DNA of 21,716 nucleotides from Boseongicola sp. SB0675_bin_26 (GCA_009843725.1 VYCX01000568.1:5196-26911); one strand, 5' to 3'. Shown: positions 13,341-21,716, counted from the stretch's first letter. Made by a program: numbers and translations. The notes: generated by a model not told the origin, from the sequence alone.

Positions 13341-14825
13341 ATGAAAAAGACCTTAAGTCTAACAGCATTGGCCATCGCGTTTGCCGGCTCGGCGGCGTTG
13401 GCCGAGCCCACGGGCACGTTTAGACAGGCCCACGAATATGGATTTGGCACCGCTTCGAGCCTGGATCCGATCTCCAAGGGTCGCGTGTTCCAGATCACCG
13501 AGAAGATCATGAATCGGCTGGTGCGTCCCGGTCTTGACGGCAAGCCCCAGGCCGATCTTGCGACGAGTTGGGGAGCAAATGAGGATGCCACGGTCTGGAC
13601 CTTCAAGCTGCGCGAAGGCGTGAGCTTCCACGACGGTTCGGACTTTGATGCCGCTGACGTGGTCTATTCGCTGAACCGCGTGCTTGATCCCGAGAGTGAC
13701 AGCCCTGCGCGCTCGGCTGTCAAGATGATCACGTCTGTCGAAGCTCTGGATGACATGAGCGTCCGGATCACCTTGGACACGCCCTTTGCCGACATGCCGC
13801 TGCAGCTGATGGACTACCGGTTGCGGATGATCCCCGAAGGTTCGGGCGACGGCATCGCCACCACGGGCGTCGGCACCGGCCCCTTCAAGGTCGAAAGCTT
13901 CGATGCCGAGGGTACCACGGTATTGGTGGCCAACATGGACTATTGGGAGGGCGCGCCCGGCGTCGCACGGATGGAGGTCATTGGCATTCCCGACGGCCAG
14001 GCCCGCTTGCAGGCGCTGCTTGGCGGTCAGATCGACATGGAGCGCGGAATAACGGCGCAGCAGGCGCCGATGCTGTCCGGGTCAAGCGACTTCATGCTGC
14101 AGGAGATCCCGACGGGCAACTGGCGCGGTCTGGTGTTCCGCACCGATGTCGAGCCCTTCAGCGATCTGCGCGTCCGCAAGGCCGTGCGTCTGGCGGCCGA
14201 TCGGCAAGAGCTCGTGAACCTCATCCTTGGCGGTCAGGGCGTGGTGGCCTGCGACACGCCGGTCGAGCCGAACGACCAGTACCGTGCCGACATCGAGTGC
14301 CCGCAGGACATCGAGATGGCCAAGTCGTTGCTGGCCGAGGCGGGCTATCCCGACGGGATCGAAGTGGACGTTCACGTTGCCACCCTGGAGCCGACCTGGC
14401 CGACGCTGGCGGTCGCCTACCAGGAGCAGGCGGCGGCGGCCGGCATCAAGGTCAACGTCGTGCAGGCACCGTCAGATGGCTTCTGGTCCGAAGTGTGGAT
14501 GAAGAAAGACGTCTCCGCCACACGCTGGAACGAACGCCCGGCGGACCAGGCCTTGCACGAAATCTACCTATCGTCCGCCAAGTGGAACGAAAGCTACTTC
14601 AAGGACGAGGCCTTCGACGCAATGCTCGCCGACGCCCGCCGCGAACTGGACTTCGAAAAGCGCAGGGCGCTCTACGTGGCCGCGCAGGAGTACCTTTGGG
14701 AGAACGCAGGCACGCTGATCCCGTATCATGTCACGCGCTTGGTTGGGGTCTCGTCGAGGGTAAGCAACCTTGACGAGGTCAAGAACGACGCGGTGCGCTG
14801 GCACAAGATCACCGTCGCGGAATGA
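13341..14825 (+). CDS. ABC transporter substrate-binding protein, family 5 (peptide/nickel/opine type)
   Basis: A 494-residue periplasmic receptor of SBP family 5. A signal peptide covers residues 1-21 (MKKTLSLTALAIAFAGSAAL, then A), with cleavage expected after AALA. The family's early motifs follow: LATSWGANEDATVWTFKLRE, then GVSFHDGSDFDAADVVYSLNR. Later PFSDLRVRKAVRLAADRQEL matches the conserved segment near residue 275. The start has a strong GGGAGGA ribosome binding site, and it is the first gene of the importer operon. The family carries di- and oligopeptides, but also opines, glutathione, nickel chelates and sugars, so the ligand cannot be assigned. The divergent S51 peptidase favours a peptide- or amide-type solute. 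Confidence 0.94.
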   Translation: MKKTLSLTALAIAFAGSAALAEPTGTFRQAHEYGFGTASSLDPISKGRVFQITEKIMNRLVRPGLDGKPQADLATSWGANEDATVWTFKLREGVSFHDGSDFDAADVVYSLNRVLDPESDSPARSAVKMITSVEALDDMSVRITLDTPFADMPLQLMDYRLRMIPEGSGDGIATTGVGTGPFKVESFDAEGTTVLVANMDYWEGAPGVARMEVIGIPDGQARLQALLGGQIDMERGITAQQAPMLSGSSDFMLQEIPTGNWRGLVFRTDVEPFSDLRVRKAVRLAADRQELVNLILGGQGVVACDTPVEPNDQYRADIECPQDIEMAKSLLAEAGYPDGIEVDVHVATLEPTWPTLAVAYQEQAAAAGIKVNVVQAPSDGFWSEVWMKKDVSATRWNERPADQALHEIYLSSAKWNESYFKDEAFDAMLADARRELDFEKRRALYVAAQEYLWENAGTLIPYHVTRLVGVSSRVSNLDEVKNDAVRWHKITVAE

Positions 14826-14841
14826 CCGACGCATGAACCCG

Positions 14842-14866
14842 GCCGGGGCGCCCCACGTGCCCCGGC
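14842..14866 (+). terminator. GC-rich stem-loop between binding-protein and permease genes (attenuator-like)
   Basis: GCCGGGGC (14842-14849) and GCCCCGGC (14859-14866) form a perfect 8-base stem with a 9-base loop. It lies 16 bases after the binding-protein stop and 32 bases before the first permease start. There is no T-run behind it, so full termination is unlikely. Such a hairpin can protect the upstream message or reduce read-through, giving more receptor than permease, a known arrangement in ABC importer operons. Confidence 0.5.
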
Positions 14867-14898
14867 TTCCCGGATATCCTTCAACCTAGAGCTGTTTC

Positions 14899-15858
14899 GT
14901 GTTGCGAATGTTGATGCGCCGGCTCTTCCTAGGCGCAATCACCGTCTGGATCGTCTCGGTCATCATCTTCGCTGGCGTCGAAGTCCTGCCCGGTGATGCC
15001 TGCACGGCCTTCCTGGAGCGCGAGGCGCAGGGAAAGCTGCTGGAGAATTGCCGCGAAGCGCAAGGGTTGAACCGATCCGCGGCAGAACGATATTTCGACT
15101 GGGCCTCGGGTGCCGTGCGCGGCGATTTCGGCGTGTCCGCCAACGGACAGAAAAGCATCTCGGAACTGGTCGGCAACCGGCTTCGGAATTCCTTGCTGTT
15201 GGCGTTCTGCGCCTTGGCGATAGGGGTTCCGCTGGCAATTTTCCTTGGGGTGGTCACTGGCCTGCGGCGCGACAAGCCGGTCGACCTGGTCTTCTCGACC
15301 ACTGCCGTCTTCGCGATGACCATTCCCGAATTCGTCTCCGCCACCGTGCTGATCCTTGTCTTCTCCGTCTGGCTTGGATGGCTGCCGGGAATCGTGCTGA
15401 CGTCGGCGGGCGCACCGGTCCCCGAGTTCTTTCCAGAAATCCTCTTGCCGGTGATCGTGCTAGGCATGGTGATGACGGCCCATATCCTGCGCATGGTGCG
15501 TTCCAGCGTGATCGAAGTCATGGCCGGTGACTACGTCCAGATGGCCGTCTTGAAAGGCGTACCCTACTGGCGCATCGTGTTCCGCCATGCGCTGCCAAAT
15601 GCGCTCTTGCCCGCGATCAACGTGGTGGCGCTGACCATCGCCTGGCTCCTTGGCGGCGTCGTGGTGATCGAGGTGGTGTTCAACTACCCGGGTCTCGGGC
15701 GGATGATGATCGACGCGATTTCGGACCGCGACCTGCCGGTGGTGCAAGCCATCGCCCTGATCGTGGCGACCGTCTATGTCGGCGTGAACCTGACCGCCGA
15801 CATCATGACCATGGTCCTGAACCCGCGCCTGCGCACACACGCGTTACGCGGCTCATGA
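14899..15858 (+). CDS. ABC transporter permease, DppB-like
   Basis: A 319-residue inner-membrane permease of the DppB/OppB type with about six membrane helices. The ATPase-contact (EAA) loop is LKGVPYWRIVFRHALPNALL, and EVVFNYPGLGRMMIDAI is the usual C-terminal landmark. The GTG start at 14899 gives VLRMLMRRL, which lines up with the canonical MLRxxxRRL beginning of this family. ATGs at 14908 and 14914 are alternatives. It overlaps the next permease gene as ATGA (15855-15858). It pairs with the DppC-like subunit to form the transmembrane channel. Confidence 0.93.
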   Translation: MLRMLMRRLFLGAITVWIVSVIIFAGVEVLPGDACTAFLEREAQGKLLENCREAQGLNRSAAERYFDWASGAVRGDFGVSANGQKSISELVGNRLRNSLLLAFCALAIGVPLAIFLGVVTGLRRDKPVDLVFSTTAVFAMTIPEFVSATVLILVFSVWLGWLPGIVLTSAGAPVPEFFPEILLPVIVLGMVMTAHILRMVRSSVIEVMAGDYVQMAVLKGVPYWRIVFRHALPNALLPAINVVALTIAWLLGGVVVIEVVFNYPGLGRMMIDAISDRDLPVVQAIALIVATVYVGVNLTADIMTMVLNPRLRTHALRGS

Positions 15859-16745
15859 CCGAGATTGCCGCAACTCCCGCCGAAAACACGCGCCTGCAGC
15901 GCACCCTGGGCGTCCTGCGCGACGTGACGGCCCGGCCCTCCGGCGCGATCGGACTGACTCTGGTGGCCTTCCACGTGATCCTCGCAATCATCAGCCCATG
16001 GATCGTGCCCTACGACTACAAGGCGATGGACAGCCTCTCGATGCTGAACGGCCCGAGCGGCGCACACTGGCTCGGCACCGACCACTTGGGCCGAGACGTC
16101 CTGACACGCGTCCTGCTGGGTGGACGCGAGGCGCTTCTGGTCACTGGCATCGCGACACCCGTAGCCGTCATCTGGGGCGGTTTGTTGGGCATCTTCTTCG
16201 GCCTGGTCGGCGGGCGTCTGGACGAGGTCCTCATGCGGGTGGTTGATGCCTTCCTGTCGTTGCCCTGGATTCTCAAGATGCTGGTCCTGATCGTGACCTT
16301 CGGCACCGGCATCGAGGTGCTGATCCCCACGCTCGCCTTCTTCTACGGCATCCCGGTCATCCGCATCGCCCGCGCCGCCACCCATGACGTGGTGGCGCGC
16401 GACTTCGTCTCGGCAGCACGCGCGCGAGGACACGGGCGTATCACGGTCATCCGTCGCGAGCTGTTGCCCAACGTCCTGGACACGCTGATGGTCGAAGGCG
16501 CGATGCGCTGGTCATGGATGCTGCTGGCCTTCTCGTCCCTGTCGTTTCTCGGCTTCGGCGTCTCGCCACCGACACCCGACTGGGGCCTCATGATTGCGGA
16601 CGCGCGCGGCTTCATGTCTTTCGCGCCCTGGGGCGTTCTGGGGCCGGTCATCGCGCTGTCGTCGCTGATTATCGGCATAAACCTGACGGCAGACGCCCTC
16701 GCCAAGGCCCTTGGCATCGACCGTGCGCAGAAAGCGCCGGTATGA
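15855..16745 (+). CDS. ABC transporter permease, DppC-like
   Basis: A 296-residue permease of the DppC/OppC type. After a short cytoplasmic N-terminus and first helix (about residues 33-52), [20 protein letters not shown] is the signature of this subfamily. [20 protein letters not shown] is the EAA loop that contacts the ATPase, and [20 protein letters not shown] is the conserved C-terminal segment. The start overlaps the DppB-like stop as ATGA, and its own stop overlaps the ATPase start as ATGA (16742-16745), so the three genes are probably translationally coupled. Confidence 0.94.
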   Translation: MTEIAATPAENTRLQRTLGVLRDVTARPSGAIGLTLVAFHVILAIISPWIVPYDYKAMDSLSMLNGPSGAHWLGTDHLGRDVLTRVLLGGREALLVTGIATPVAVIWGGLLGIFFGLVGGRLDEVLMRVVDAFLSLPWILKMLVLIVTFGTGIEVLIPTLAFFYGIPVIRIARAATHDVVARDFVSAARARGHGRITVIRRELLPNVLDTLMVEGAMRWSWMLLAFSSLSFLGFGVSPPTPDWGLMIADARGFMSFAPWGVLGPVIALSSLIIGINLTADALAKALGIDRAQKAPV

Positions 16746-18757
16746 GCGCACTGATAGACATCCGCGACATCTCGGTGGGTTTTGTCGGACGCGATGGCCG
16801 AACCCGCGAGGTTCTGCGCAACATCGACCTCGCCGTCGCCCCCGGCGAATGCGTGGGCCTTGTCGGCGAAAGCGGATCGGGGAAGTCGACGCTGGCCTTG
16901 GCAGCCATGGGGTACCTGAAACGCGGATTGCGGCTCTTGAACGGAAGTGCCGCGTTCAACGGCATCGACATGTTCGCCCAGTCCCGTCAGGAACTGGAAC
17001 GCATCCGCGGCGGGCAGCTGGCGCTGATCCCGCAAAACTCGGGACAGTCCCTGACCCCGACGCTGCGCGTCGGCGCACAACTTGGCGAGGCCTTGCGGTT
17101 GCATTCAGCGCTTCCCGCAAACCGGCACGCCGCAAAGGTTGTCGAACTCTTGGGGCACGTACGCTTGCCGGATCCCGAATCCATCGTCCAGCGATTCCCG
17201 CATGAATTGAGTGGCGGTCAGCAACAGCGCGTCGCGATCGCCATGGCGCTGGCCGGCGAGCCCGAGGCGCTTCTGCTCGACGAACCCACCACCGGCCTCG
17301 ACGTGACGACGCAGGCGCATATCCTTGAGCTTCTCCGCGACATCGCCGCCGAGCGTGGCATGGCCATGGTCTATGTCAGCCATGACCTGGGCGCCATCGC
17401 CCGCGTCTGCACCCGCGTCGTGGTCATGTATGCAGGTGAGATCGTGCTGGAAGGCTCGACTCGGCACGTACTGAGGTCCCCGACGCATCCCTACGCGCAA
17501 GGCCTTCTCGCCTCGATCCCCAAACTTGATGACACCACGCTTCCGATTGCCCTTGACGGTCGCCCGCCCGCCCCGGGAGATGCGGGCGCAGGCTGCGCCT
17601 TTGCCGACCGGTGCGCCCTGGTGCAGGACCGGTGCCGCTCAACCCGCCCGCAACTCGTGCCGTCAGAATTTGGCGGGACCGCTCGCTGTTTCTTCGCCAA
17701 GGAGGCAGGTCGCCAGCAAGGGCGGACCATAGGGGCCGCGCCGGTGCGGTTTTCAAGCGGCGACACGATGCTGGACCTTGATGGCCTGTCCATCAGCTAT
17801 GCCAGGCCGCGGCTGCTGGAGCAGTTGCTGGGGCGAGGCACCGACGTTCCGCCAACGGTCGACGACATCTCGATCTCGATCGGCAAGGGCGAAACGCTTG
17901 GACTGGTCGGCGAAAGCGGCTCCGGCAAGTCGACGATCCTCAAGACCATCGCCGGACTTCTGCCGCCCGCCGGAGGTACCGTCACCGCGGGCAACCAGTC
18001 CCTGCCGCACGCGGTCGAACAACGCGAGCCCGGCCAGTTGCGGCAGATCCAGCTGATCTTCCAGAACCCTGACGACAGCCTCAACCCGCGTCACACTGTG
18101 GCAGACATCCTTGAGCAACCACTGAAGCTCTATTTCGGCCTGACCGGGGACGAGCTTCGTTCCCGCAGTGCGGAAATCCTCGAGCGCGTGCGCCTTGGGG
18201 CGCACTACCTCGACCGGCTGCCCAGCCAGTTGTCGGGTGGGGAGAAACAACGTGTCGCCATCGCGCGCGCCTTCGCCGCCGGCCCGGAGATCGTGTTGTG
18301 CGATGAGGTGACTTCGGCACTTGACGTCTCGGTGCAAGCTGCGGTCCTGGACTTGCTGAACGAACTGAAAGAGACGCAAGGCACGACCTACATATTCGTC
18401 AGTCACGATCTCGCGGTCGTTCGTGCCTTGTCGGACCGAGTGGCCGTCCTCTATCAGGGAAGACTGTGCGAGATCGGCCAGACCGATCAGGTCTTCGAGG
18501 GAAAGTCGCACCCCTATACCAAGGTCTTGCTGGGCGCGGTTCTGGAACCCGATCCTGACGCTGCACCGACACTCGCCGCCGATGACATTGTCGAGCGTGC
18601 GCCACCTGCGAGGGGATGCCCCTTCCAACGCAGATGCCCCAGAAGACTTGGCGAGATCTGCGACACGGACACGCCGCCATGGCAAAGTCCCGAGGCGGGG
18701 CATTTCATTCGCTGCCACATTTTGCTGGAAGATCTCAATGCGGATCGACCACATTGA
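16742..18757 (+). CDS. Fused dipeptide-type ABC transporter ATPase (DppD-DppF in one chain)
   Basis: A 671-residue protein holding two complete nucleotide-binding domains. Domain 1 has Walker [10 protein letters not shown] (42-50), Q98, signature LSGGQ (156-160), Walker B LLLDE (177-181) and switch His in SHD (214). Its C-terminal extension contains C285, C291, C298 and C316, like the cysteine-containing oligopeptide-transporter C-terminal region. Domain 2 repeats this: GESGSGKST (390-398), signature LSGGE (497-501), Walker B VLCDE ending at E522, then VSHD and a second cysteine-bearing tail with CPFQRRC. One chain therefore replaces the usual DppD and DppF pair, as in GsiA and YejF. The start is set by the ATGA overlap with the permease stop; an in-frame extension back to 16514 lies within the permease gene and is rejected. 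Confidence 0.94.
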   Translation: MSALIDIRDISVGFVGRDGRTREVLRNIDLAVAPGECVGLVGESGSGKSTLALAAMGYLKRGLRLLNGSAAFNGIDMFAQSRQELERIRGGQLALIPQNSGQSLTPTLRVGAQLGEALRLHSALPANRHAAKVVELLGHVRLPDPESIVQRFPHELSGGQQQRVAIAMALAGEPEALLLDEPTTGLDVTTQAHILELLRDIAAERGMAMVYVSHDLGAIARVCTRVVVMYAGEIVLEGSTRHVLRSPTHPYAQGLLASIPKLDDTTLPIALDGRPPAPGDAGAGCAFADRCALVQDRCRSTRPQLVPSEFGGTARCFFAKEAGRQQGRTIGAAPVRFSSGDTMLDLDGLSISYARPRLLEQLLGRGTDVPPTVDDISISIGKGETLGLVGESGSGKSTILKTIAGLLPPAGGTVTAGNQSLPHAVEQREPGQLRQIQLIFQNPDDSLNPRHTVADILEQPLKLYFGLTGDELRSRSAEILERVRLGAHYLDRLPSQLSGGEKQRVAIARAFAAGPEIVLCDEVTSALDVSVQAAVLDLLNELKETQGTTYIFVSHDLAVVRALSDRVAVLYQGRLCEIGQTDQVFEGKSHPYTKVLLGAVLEPDPDAAPTLAADDIVERAPPARGCPFQRRCPRRLGEICDTDTPPWQSPEAGHFIRCHILLEDLNADRPH

Positions 18758-18922
18758 TCAGCATGCTCGTGGCGGCGATGGCTGCCCCATGATCGATCAA
18801 CCAATGCAATATTTGGGGATTGCCCCGTCGACTGGCCAATACGCACCATGCCGCGCTTCATGAGTCTTAAACGGAACTTCACTGACCCGAAAGACGGTTT
18901 TGGCCAAGCGTGACTGGGCTTT
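18758..18922. other. Short non-coding stretch between ABC operon and insertion sequence
   Basis: No gene is supported here. A minus-strand frame passes through, but it is the read-through of an antisense frame of the transposase and has no family resemblance. No convincing transcription terminator was found after the ABC operon. Confidence 0.5.
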
Positions 18923-18930
18923 TGCCGGAT

Positions 18931-20694
18931 TCAACCTGTCACGCTTATGTAAGCATCCGGGTCCACGCCGAGCAGCCCGAACGCCCTCGCCTGCAGTTCG
19001 GTCGGCTCCGTGGCGATCCGGAACAGGCTGTCGGGCCGTCCCGGAAGGGAGGCGTCGTTCAGCGTCAGCGTGCCGAGGTCGTCGAGCAGCGTTCGGAAGC
19101 TGTGGACCGGCAGCCCGTCGGGGGTGAGCTTGGTGTCGGCCTTGGCCTTCGCGCTCTCCGAGACCTCGGCCTTCTCCACCGGCGAGCTGCGCCGGGCCCG
19201 GGCGCCCTCGCGGTCGTCGTCCTCGAACAGCATCGGCGCGAGGCGCCGGCGCATGTGCCATTCCACGTGGAGCGCGAGCATGCACATGAACACGTGCGCC
19301 TTCACGTGGTCGGCCGAGCAGCCGTGGACGGGACGGATGCGCAGGTCGGTCTTCGCGTTCCGGAACGCGCGCTCCACGCCCGCGAGCGACTTGTACGCAT
19401 CGACCGCGGCCTCCGTCCCCATGGCCTCCGGTCCCAGGCTGGTGCGGATCACGTAGACGCCGTCGAGCCTGGCCTCGGCGGCGATCCGGTCCTCGCGGCG
19501 GCGCCAGGCGATGCTGCCGTCGGCGACGTCGACCTCGAAGTGCTTCCCGACCTTGCGGCGGTTCACGTCCCGGCCCACCCGGCGGTCGATCGCCTCCCGG
19601 CCCTTCAGCCGGCCCGAGCGCACCGACGCCGCGATCCCGTGCAGCGCCTCCTCCGTGGCCTTGAGCAGGTCCTCCCGCTTGCGGCGCCTTTCCTGCCGCA
19701 GCCGGGGGTTCAGGCAGACCATCAGCCGCTCGCCGGGGAAGTCCGGGCCCGTGACCTCCGCCACCGCGTCGGGAACCAGCGCCTCGGGCACGAGCGGCGC
19801 GGGCGCGCCGTCCGGGCCCTCCTGCAGGAGCTTGCGGATGTCCGCCGTCTTCAGGGCCGAGATCCAGTCGAGCCCCGCAGGCGCGAGGTCCTCGCGGATG
19901 CGCGCCGTGGTGAGCATGCCCCTGTCGCCCACGAGGGCGACGCGCCCGATGCCGAAGCGCTTCCGGACCTTGTCCACCTGGCTTGAGACGGTGGAGGGGT
20001 CGGACGCGTTGCCTGGGAAGACCTCCACGGCGACGGGACACCCGTCGGCGGCGCAGAGCAGCCCGTACACGATCTGCACCTTGCCCCTCTTGCCGTCGCG
20101 GCTGTGGCCGAAGGCCGCGAGCGTGCACTTCGAGCCTTCCAGGCAGCTGGAGCTGACGTCATGCAGGATGAGCGTGCCGTCCTTCAGGTGCCTGTTCGCG
20201 AGGCTCCGCTCGATCCAGGGCTGGCGCTTCAGCAGCCAGTCGAGCATGTCCAGCGTCTCGTTGCCGGTGACGGGCCCGAGCCCGAGCAGGGACCCGAGGC
20301 TCGTCGAGGCGGTCTCCGGGTCCAGCGCCCGGGCCGTCGCGAGCTTCGAGGCCGGGTCGATGATCCGCGCGGCGACGGCGGCGAACGCGAGGTCCCGCAT
20401 GCGCTCCGCCTTCCGGCCCAGGACGCGCCTGAGGCCGAGCCCGTTCATCGTCCCCAGCACGGCGGCGACGTGCCCGTGGGGGAGCGAGCGGCGGATCGCG
20501 AAGGCCTTCCGGGGGTCGTCGAGGACGACCCCGCCCCTGAGCACCGCGCGGAAGCCGTCGACGACGGCGGGATCGAGGCCCGTGAGGTTGGCGACGGTCT
20601 TGTGGCGGACGCGCCGTCCCTCGCACCAGGTCTTCCTGAGGAGGACGGCCTTGGTTCCGTACTGGTTGGGGATCACGTCGATTCGGATGGACAT
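18931..20694 (-). CDS. IS1634-family transposase (IS4-type DDE)
   Basis: A 587-residue transposase. The start at 20694 (MSIRIDVIPNQYGTKAVLLR) is chosen over an upstream start at 20733 because it gives the family N-terminus and has AGCAGG directly before it. Family landmarks are ILHDVSSSCLEG with D179, AAFGHSRDGKRGKVQIVYGL, LVGDRGM with D257, YKSLAGVERAFRNAKTDLRI with E441, and HVFMCMLALHVEWHMRRRLAP. The three acidic residues are the expected DDE catalytic triad. The frame is unbroken and full length, so the element may still be active. Its high GC makes several other frames look open; those are shadows. Confidence 0.93.
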   Translation of the reverse strand: MSIRIDVIPNQYGTKAVLLRKTWCEGRRVRHKTVANLTGLDPAVVDGFRAVLRGGVVLDDPRKAFAIRRSLPHGHVAAVLGTMNGLGLRRVLGRKAERMRDLAFAAVAARIIDPASKLATARALDPETASTSLGSLLGLGPVTGNETLDMLDWLLKRQPWIERSLANRHLKDGTLILHDVSSSCLEGSKCTLAAFGHSRDGKRGKVQIVYGLLCAADGCPVAVEVFPGNASDPSTVSSQVDKVRKRFGIGRVALVGDRGMLTTARIREDLAPAGLDWISALKTADIRKLLQEGPDGAPAPLVPEALVPDAVAEVTGPDFPGERLMVCLNPRLRQERRRKREDLLKATEEALHGIAASVRSGRLKGREAIDRRVGRDVNRRKVGKHFEVDVADGSIAWRRREDRIAAEARLDGVYVIRTSLGPEAMGTEAAVDAYKSLAGVERAFRNAKTDLRIRPVHGCSADHVKAHVFMCMLALHVEWHMRRRLAPMLFEDDDREGARARRSSPVEKAEVSESAKAKADTKLTPDGLPVHSFRTLLDDLGTLTLNDASLPGRPDSLFRIATEPTELQARAFGLLGVDPDAYISVTG

Positions 20695-20698
20695 CCTG

Positions 20699-20779
20699 CT
20701 TATGTAAGTTGCTTCCGACCTGTCATTCCGCAACTACGGCAACGGCACGGCAATGTCAACGGTCTTCTTATGTAAGTTG
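20699..20779. repeat. Direct repeat CTTATGTAAGTTG (two copies, 68 bases apart) at the transposase 5' end
   Basis: The 13-base sequence CTTATGTAAGTTG occurs at 20699-20711 and 20767-20779, flanking the region just upstream of the transposase start. The core CTTATGTAAG also occurs at 18944-18953 near the other end, in the same orientation. The core is nearly palindromic (only the central TG breaks it). It may be a transposase binding site or promoter element of the IS. Confidence 0.6.
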
Positions 20780-20789
20780 GAATCCCGCA

Positions 20790-21163
20790 CCGGGCACTCC
20801 GTGACCGGCAAGAGGCCGTTGCGTTTCAGCGCGTTGTGCGGGATGAGGGGCCGATCAGGGGCTGGAAGTTCCGCTTAAAATCAGCCATGTCTTGCATGCT
20901 GGACAGTCAGAGGGATAGGATCCTAAATTTCACGCGCACCGACCGGAAAGATCTATTTTTCTTTCTTTGTTCGGATGGTCCGGACATTCGTGCCGTGACG
21001 CACGAATGGGACGAAATCCAGGTCGGATCATCGCGTTGATTGGCGTTTGCATGTTCGGCTTCATGCCATACGAGTTTCACGGCAACCCGGGCCGTTTTGG
21101 TTGGCGGGCGCAGAAGTTGCTCTCGTTGCGGATCAGAAGGTGCAATTTTCTACCCTGCTAAAA
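20790..21163. other. Stretch without a recognisable gene, right flank of the insertion sequence
   Basis: A stretch of relatively lower GC than its surroundings in the middle part (about 20870-21160). A plus-strand frame of 67 codons (20836-21039) and overlapping short frames show no recognised motif and no ribosome binding site. The segment may be intergenic DNA or decayed coding sequence left by the event that brought in the IS or the right-hand element. Confidence 0.4.
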
Positions 21164-21433
21164 TCATTTGAAGAATCCTGCAATCTCGAAGCGCCCAGGC
21201 AGCGTGTCAACACTATCGCGACACGGCGCCTCGGCAAGGGCGGCAAGCGTTCGGGCAAACCGTAAACGAAACCGTTCGGTTCTCGCGTGATGGGCGGGGC
21301 GAAAGGTCCGACTGAAAGATCGCAAGTTCATGTTTTCTGCCGCGACGGCTTCCCGGAATTCCTGCGCCAAAGGCAGGCATGCGTGCAAGCCGTGCGCGAT
21401 CGACGGCGCAGGCAGGTGCCAGCGGTTCGGCAT
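21164..21433 (-). CDS. Possible small hypothetical protein
   Basis: A minus-strand frame from the ATG at 21433 encodes 89 residues starting MPNRWHLPAPSIAHGLHACL and ending GRFEIAGFFK. Codons in its first half are G/C-rich in the third position, as in the real genes of this window, and it lies 74 bases downstream of the DUF2285 gene on the same strand. No family is recognised and no strong ribosome binding site is seen. It may equally be chance open frame in GC-rich DNA; a longer frame back to 21622 overlaps the DUF2285 gene and is not favoured. Confidence 0.25.
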   Translation of the reverse strand: MPNRWHLPAPSIAHGLHACLPLAQEFREAVAAENMNLRSFSRTFRPAHHARTERFRLRFARTLAALAEAPCRDSVDTLPGRFEIAGFFK

Positions 21434-21507
21434 GCGTTGCCGATCGCGTCCGGGAGCCGGAGCCGGACATCTGCCGGATCCTGAGCGCCTGGCGTCCTTT
21501 CGGCCCG

Positions 21508-21716
21508 TCACGTCCCCTCCGGCCCACGTGGCACGTGGTCGCGCCATCCGCCGTCGGCGAGCGCCCGGGCCTTCCGGGTCCAGCGCCGCACCTGCGCGCG
21601 CATCCGCCCGTCGGGCGCCCATTCCCGGGCCACGGCCTCGGCGCCCCAGACGTCCGCCGCTATCCCGCGCTGCGTCCGGCCCGCCGCGAGGCCGTCCGTC
21701 ACCGCCAGAAGCCGCT
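21508..21716 (-). CDS. DUF2285 domain-containing protein, C-terminal fragment (cut by window edge)
   Basis: The minus-strand frame is open from the window edge to the stop at 21508. It reads RLLAVTDGLAAGRTQRGIAA, then WGAEAVAREWAPDGRMRAQV and RRWTRKARALADGGWRD. This matches the helical DUF2285 pattern: LL..DG..AG...REIA, a FG/WG..RV..DW segment, then R..V.R...RA..L..GGYR. A GTG at 21702 could act as start, but the residues before it (RLLA) continue the family pattern, so the gene extends beyond the window. From general knowledge these proteins are common on alphaproteobacterial plasmids and integrative elements, and their function is poorly defined. Confidence 0.7.
   Translation of the reverse strand, partial: RLLAVTDGLAAGRTQRGIAADVWGAEAVAREWAPDGRMRAQVRRWTRKARALADGGWRDHVPRGPEGT

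Larger units (their letters stand above)
18923..20789 (-). mobile_element. IS1634-type insertion sequence, apparently complete
   Basis: An element of about 1.87 kb with one intact transposase. The proposed ends are imperfect inverted repeats. The left end, from 18923, starts TGCCGGATTCAACCTGTCAC. The right end, read on the minus strand from 20789, starts TGCGGGATTCCAACTTACAT. They match at 14 of 20 positions. The left repeat overlaps the transposase stop. CTTATGTAAG occurs at 18944, 20699 and 20767. GC content is visibly higher than in the flanking metabolic genes. No clear target-site duplication was found, so boundaries are good to a few bases only. Confidence 0.7.

Noticed and set aside
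16514..16741. 76-residue extension of the fused ATPase
   Set aside because: It lies inside the DppC-like permease gene in another frame. The ATGA overlap at 16742 gives the expected start.
18797..20128. 443-codon minus-strand open frame in the IS
   Set aside because: Arginine-, alanine- and glycine-rich product typical of an off-frame reading of GC-rich DNA; it overlaps the transposase entirely.
18916..20795. GGGC as target-site duplication of the insertion sequence
   Set aside because: GGGC lies near both ends, but the distances to the inverted repeats differ by one base, and four G/C bases recur easily by chance here.
20836..21039. 67-codon plus-strand frame right of the IS
   Set aside because: No ribosome binding site, no recognised motif and codon use unlike the genes of the window.

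Overview
The window looks like a chromosomal accessory-metabolism region of a GC-rich alphaproteobacterium, most likely a Rhodobacteraceae/roseobacter-type organism. That assignment is inference: it rests on GC-rich codon use, a DmdA-type demethylase, a DctPQM-type TRAP transporter, ATGA-coupled operons and an IS1634-type insertion sequence. No rRNA, tRNA or CRISPR array was seen.

Layout. (1) 1-240, minus: N-terminus of an acyl-CoA dehydrogenase cut by the window edge. It is divergent from a LysR regulator (426-1352, plus). (2) 1349-4199, minus: a complete TRAP transporter operon (DctP-DctQ-DctM). (3) Divergent from it, 4488-8879, plus: an FMN 2-hydroxyacid dehydrogenase, a thiamine-diphosphate enzyme, a 5-hydroxyisourate-hydrolase-like (transthyretin-like) protein and a DmdA-like tetrahydrofolate methyltransferase. 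(4) 8968-11429, minus: an MttB-family methyltransferase coupled to a ketopantoate-reductase-family dehydrogenase. It is divergent from a GcvA-like LysR regulator (11541-12428, plus). (5) A peptidase E (S51) gene (12417-13088, minus) divergent from a peptide-type ABC importer operon (13341-18757, plus) whose two ATPases are fused into one protein. (6) An intact IS1634-type element (about 18923-20789), a poorly coding stretch, and at the right edge the C-terminus of a DUF2285 protein, a family I associate with conjugative or integrative elements.

How the genes may work together (inference). Two uptake systems, TRAP for organic acids and ABC for peptides or similar solutes, flank enzymes that could oxidise a 2-hydroxy acid to a 2-oxo acid, cleave or decarboxylate it with thiamine diphosphate, open a ring, and move methyl groups from a sulfonium or ammonium compound. 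The intergenic regions at 4200-4487 and 13089-13340 share a near-identical motif (ACATAG, five variable bases, GCGAATAGGT). In the first region the motif is one arm of a 60-bp dyad. This suggests that one regulator controls both divergent promoter regions, so the 15-kb block may be a single regulon for one uncharacterised methylated substrate. The substrate cannot be read from the sequence.
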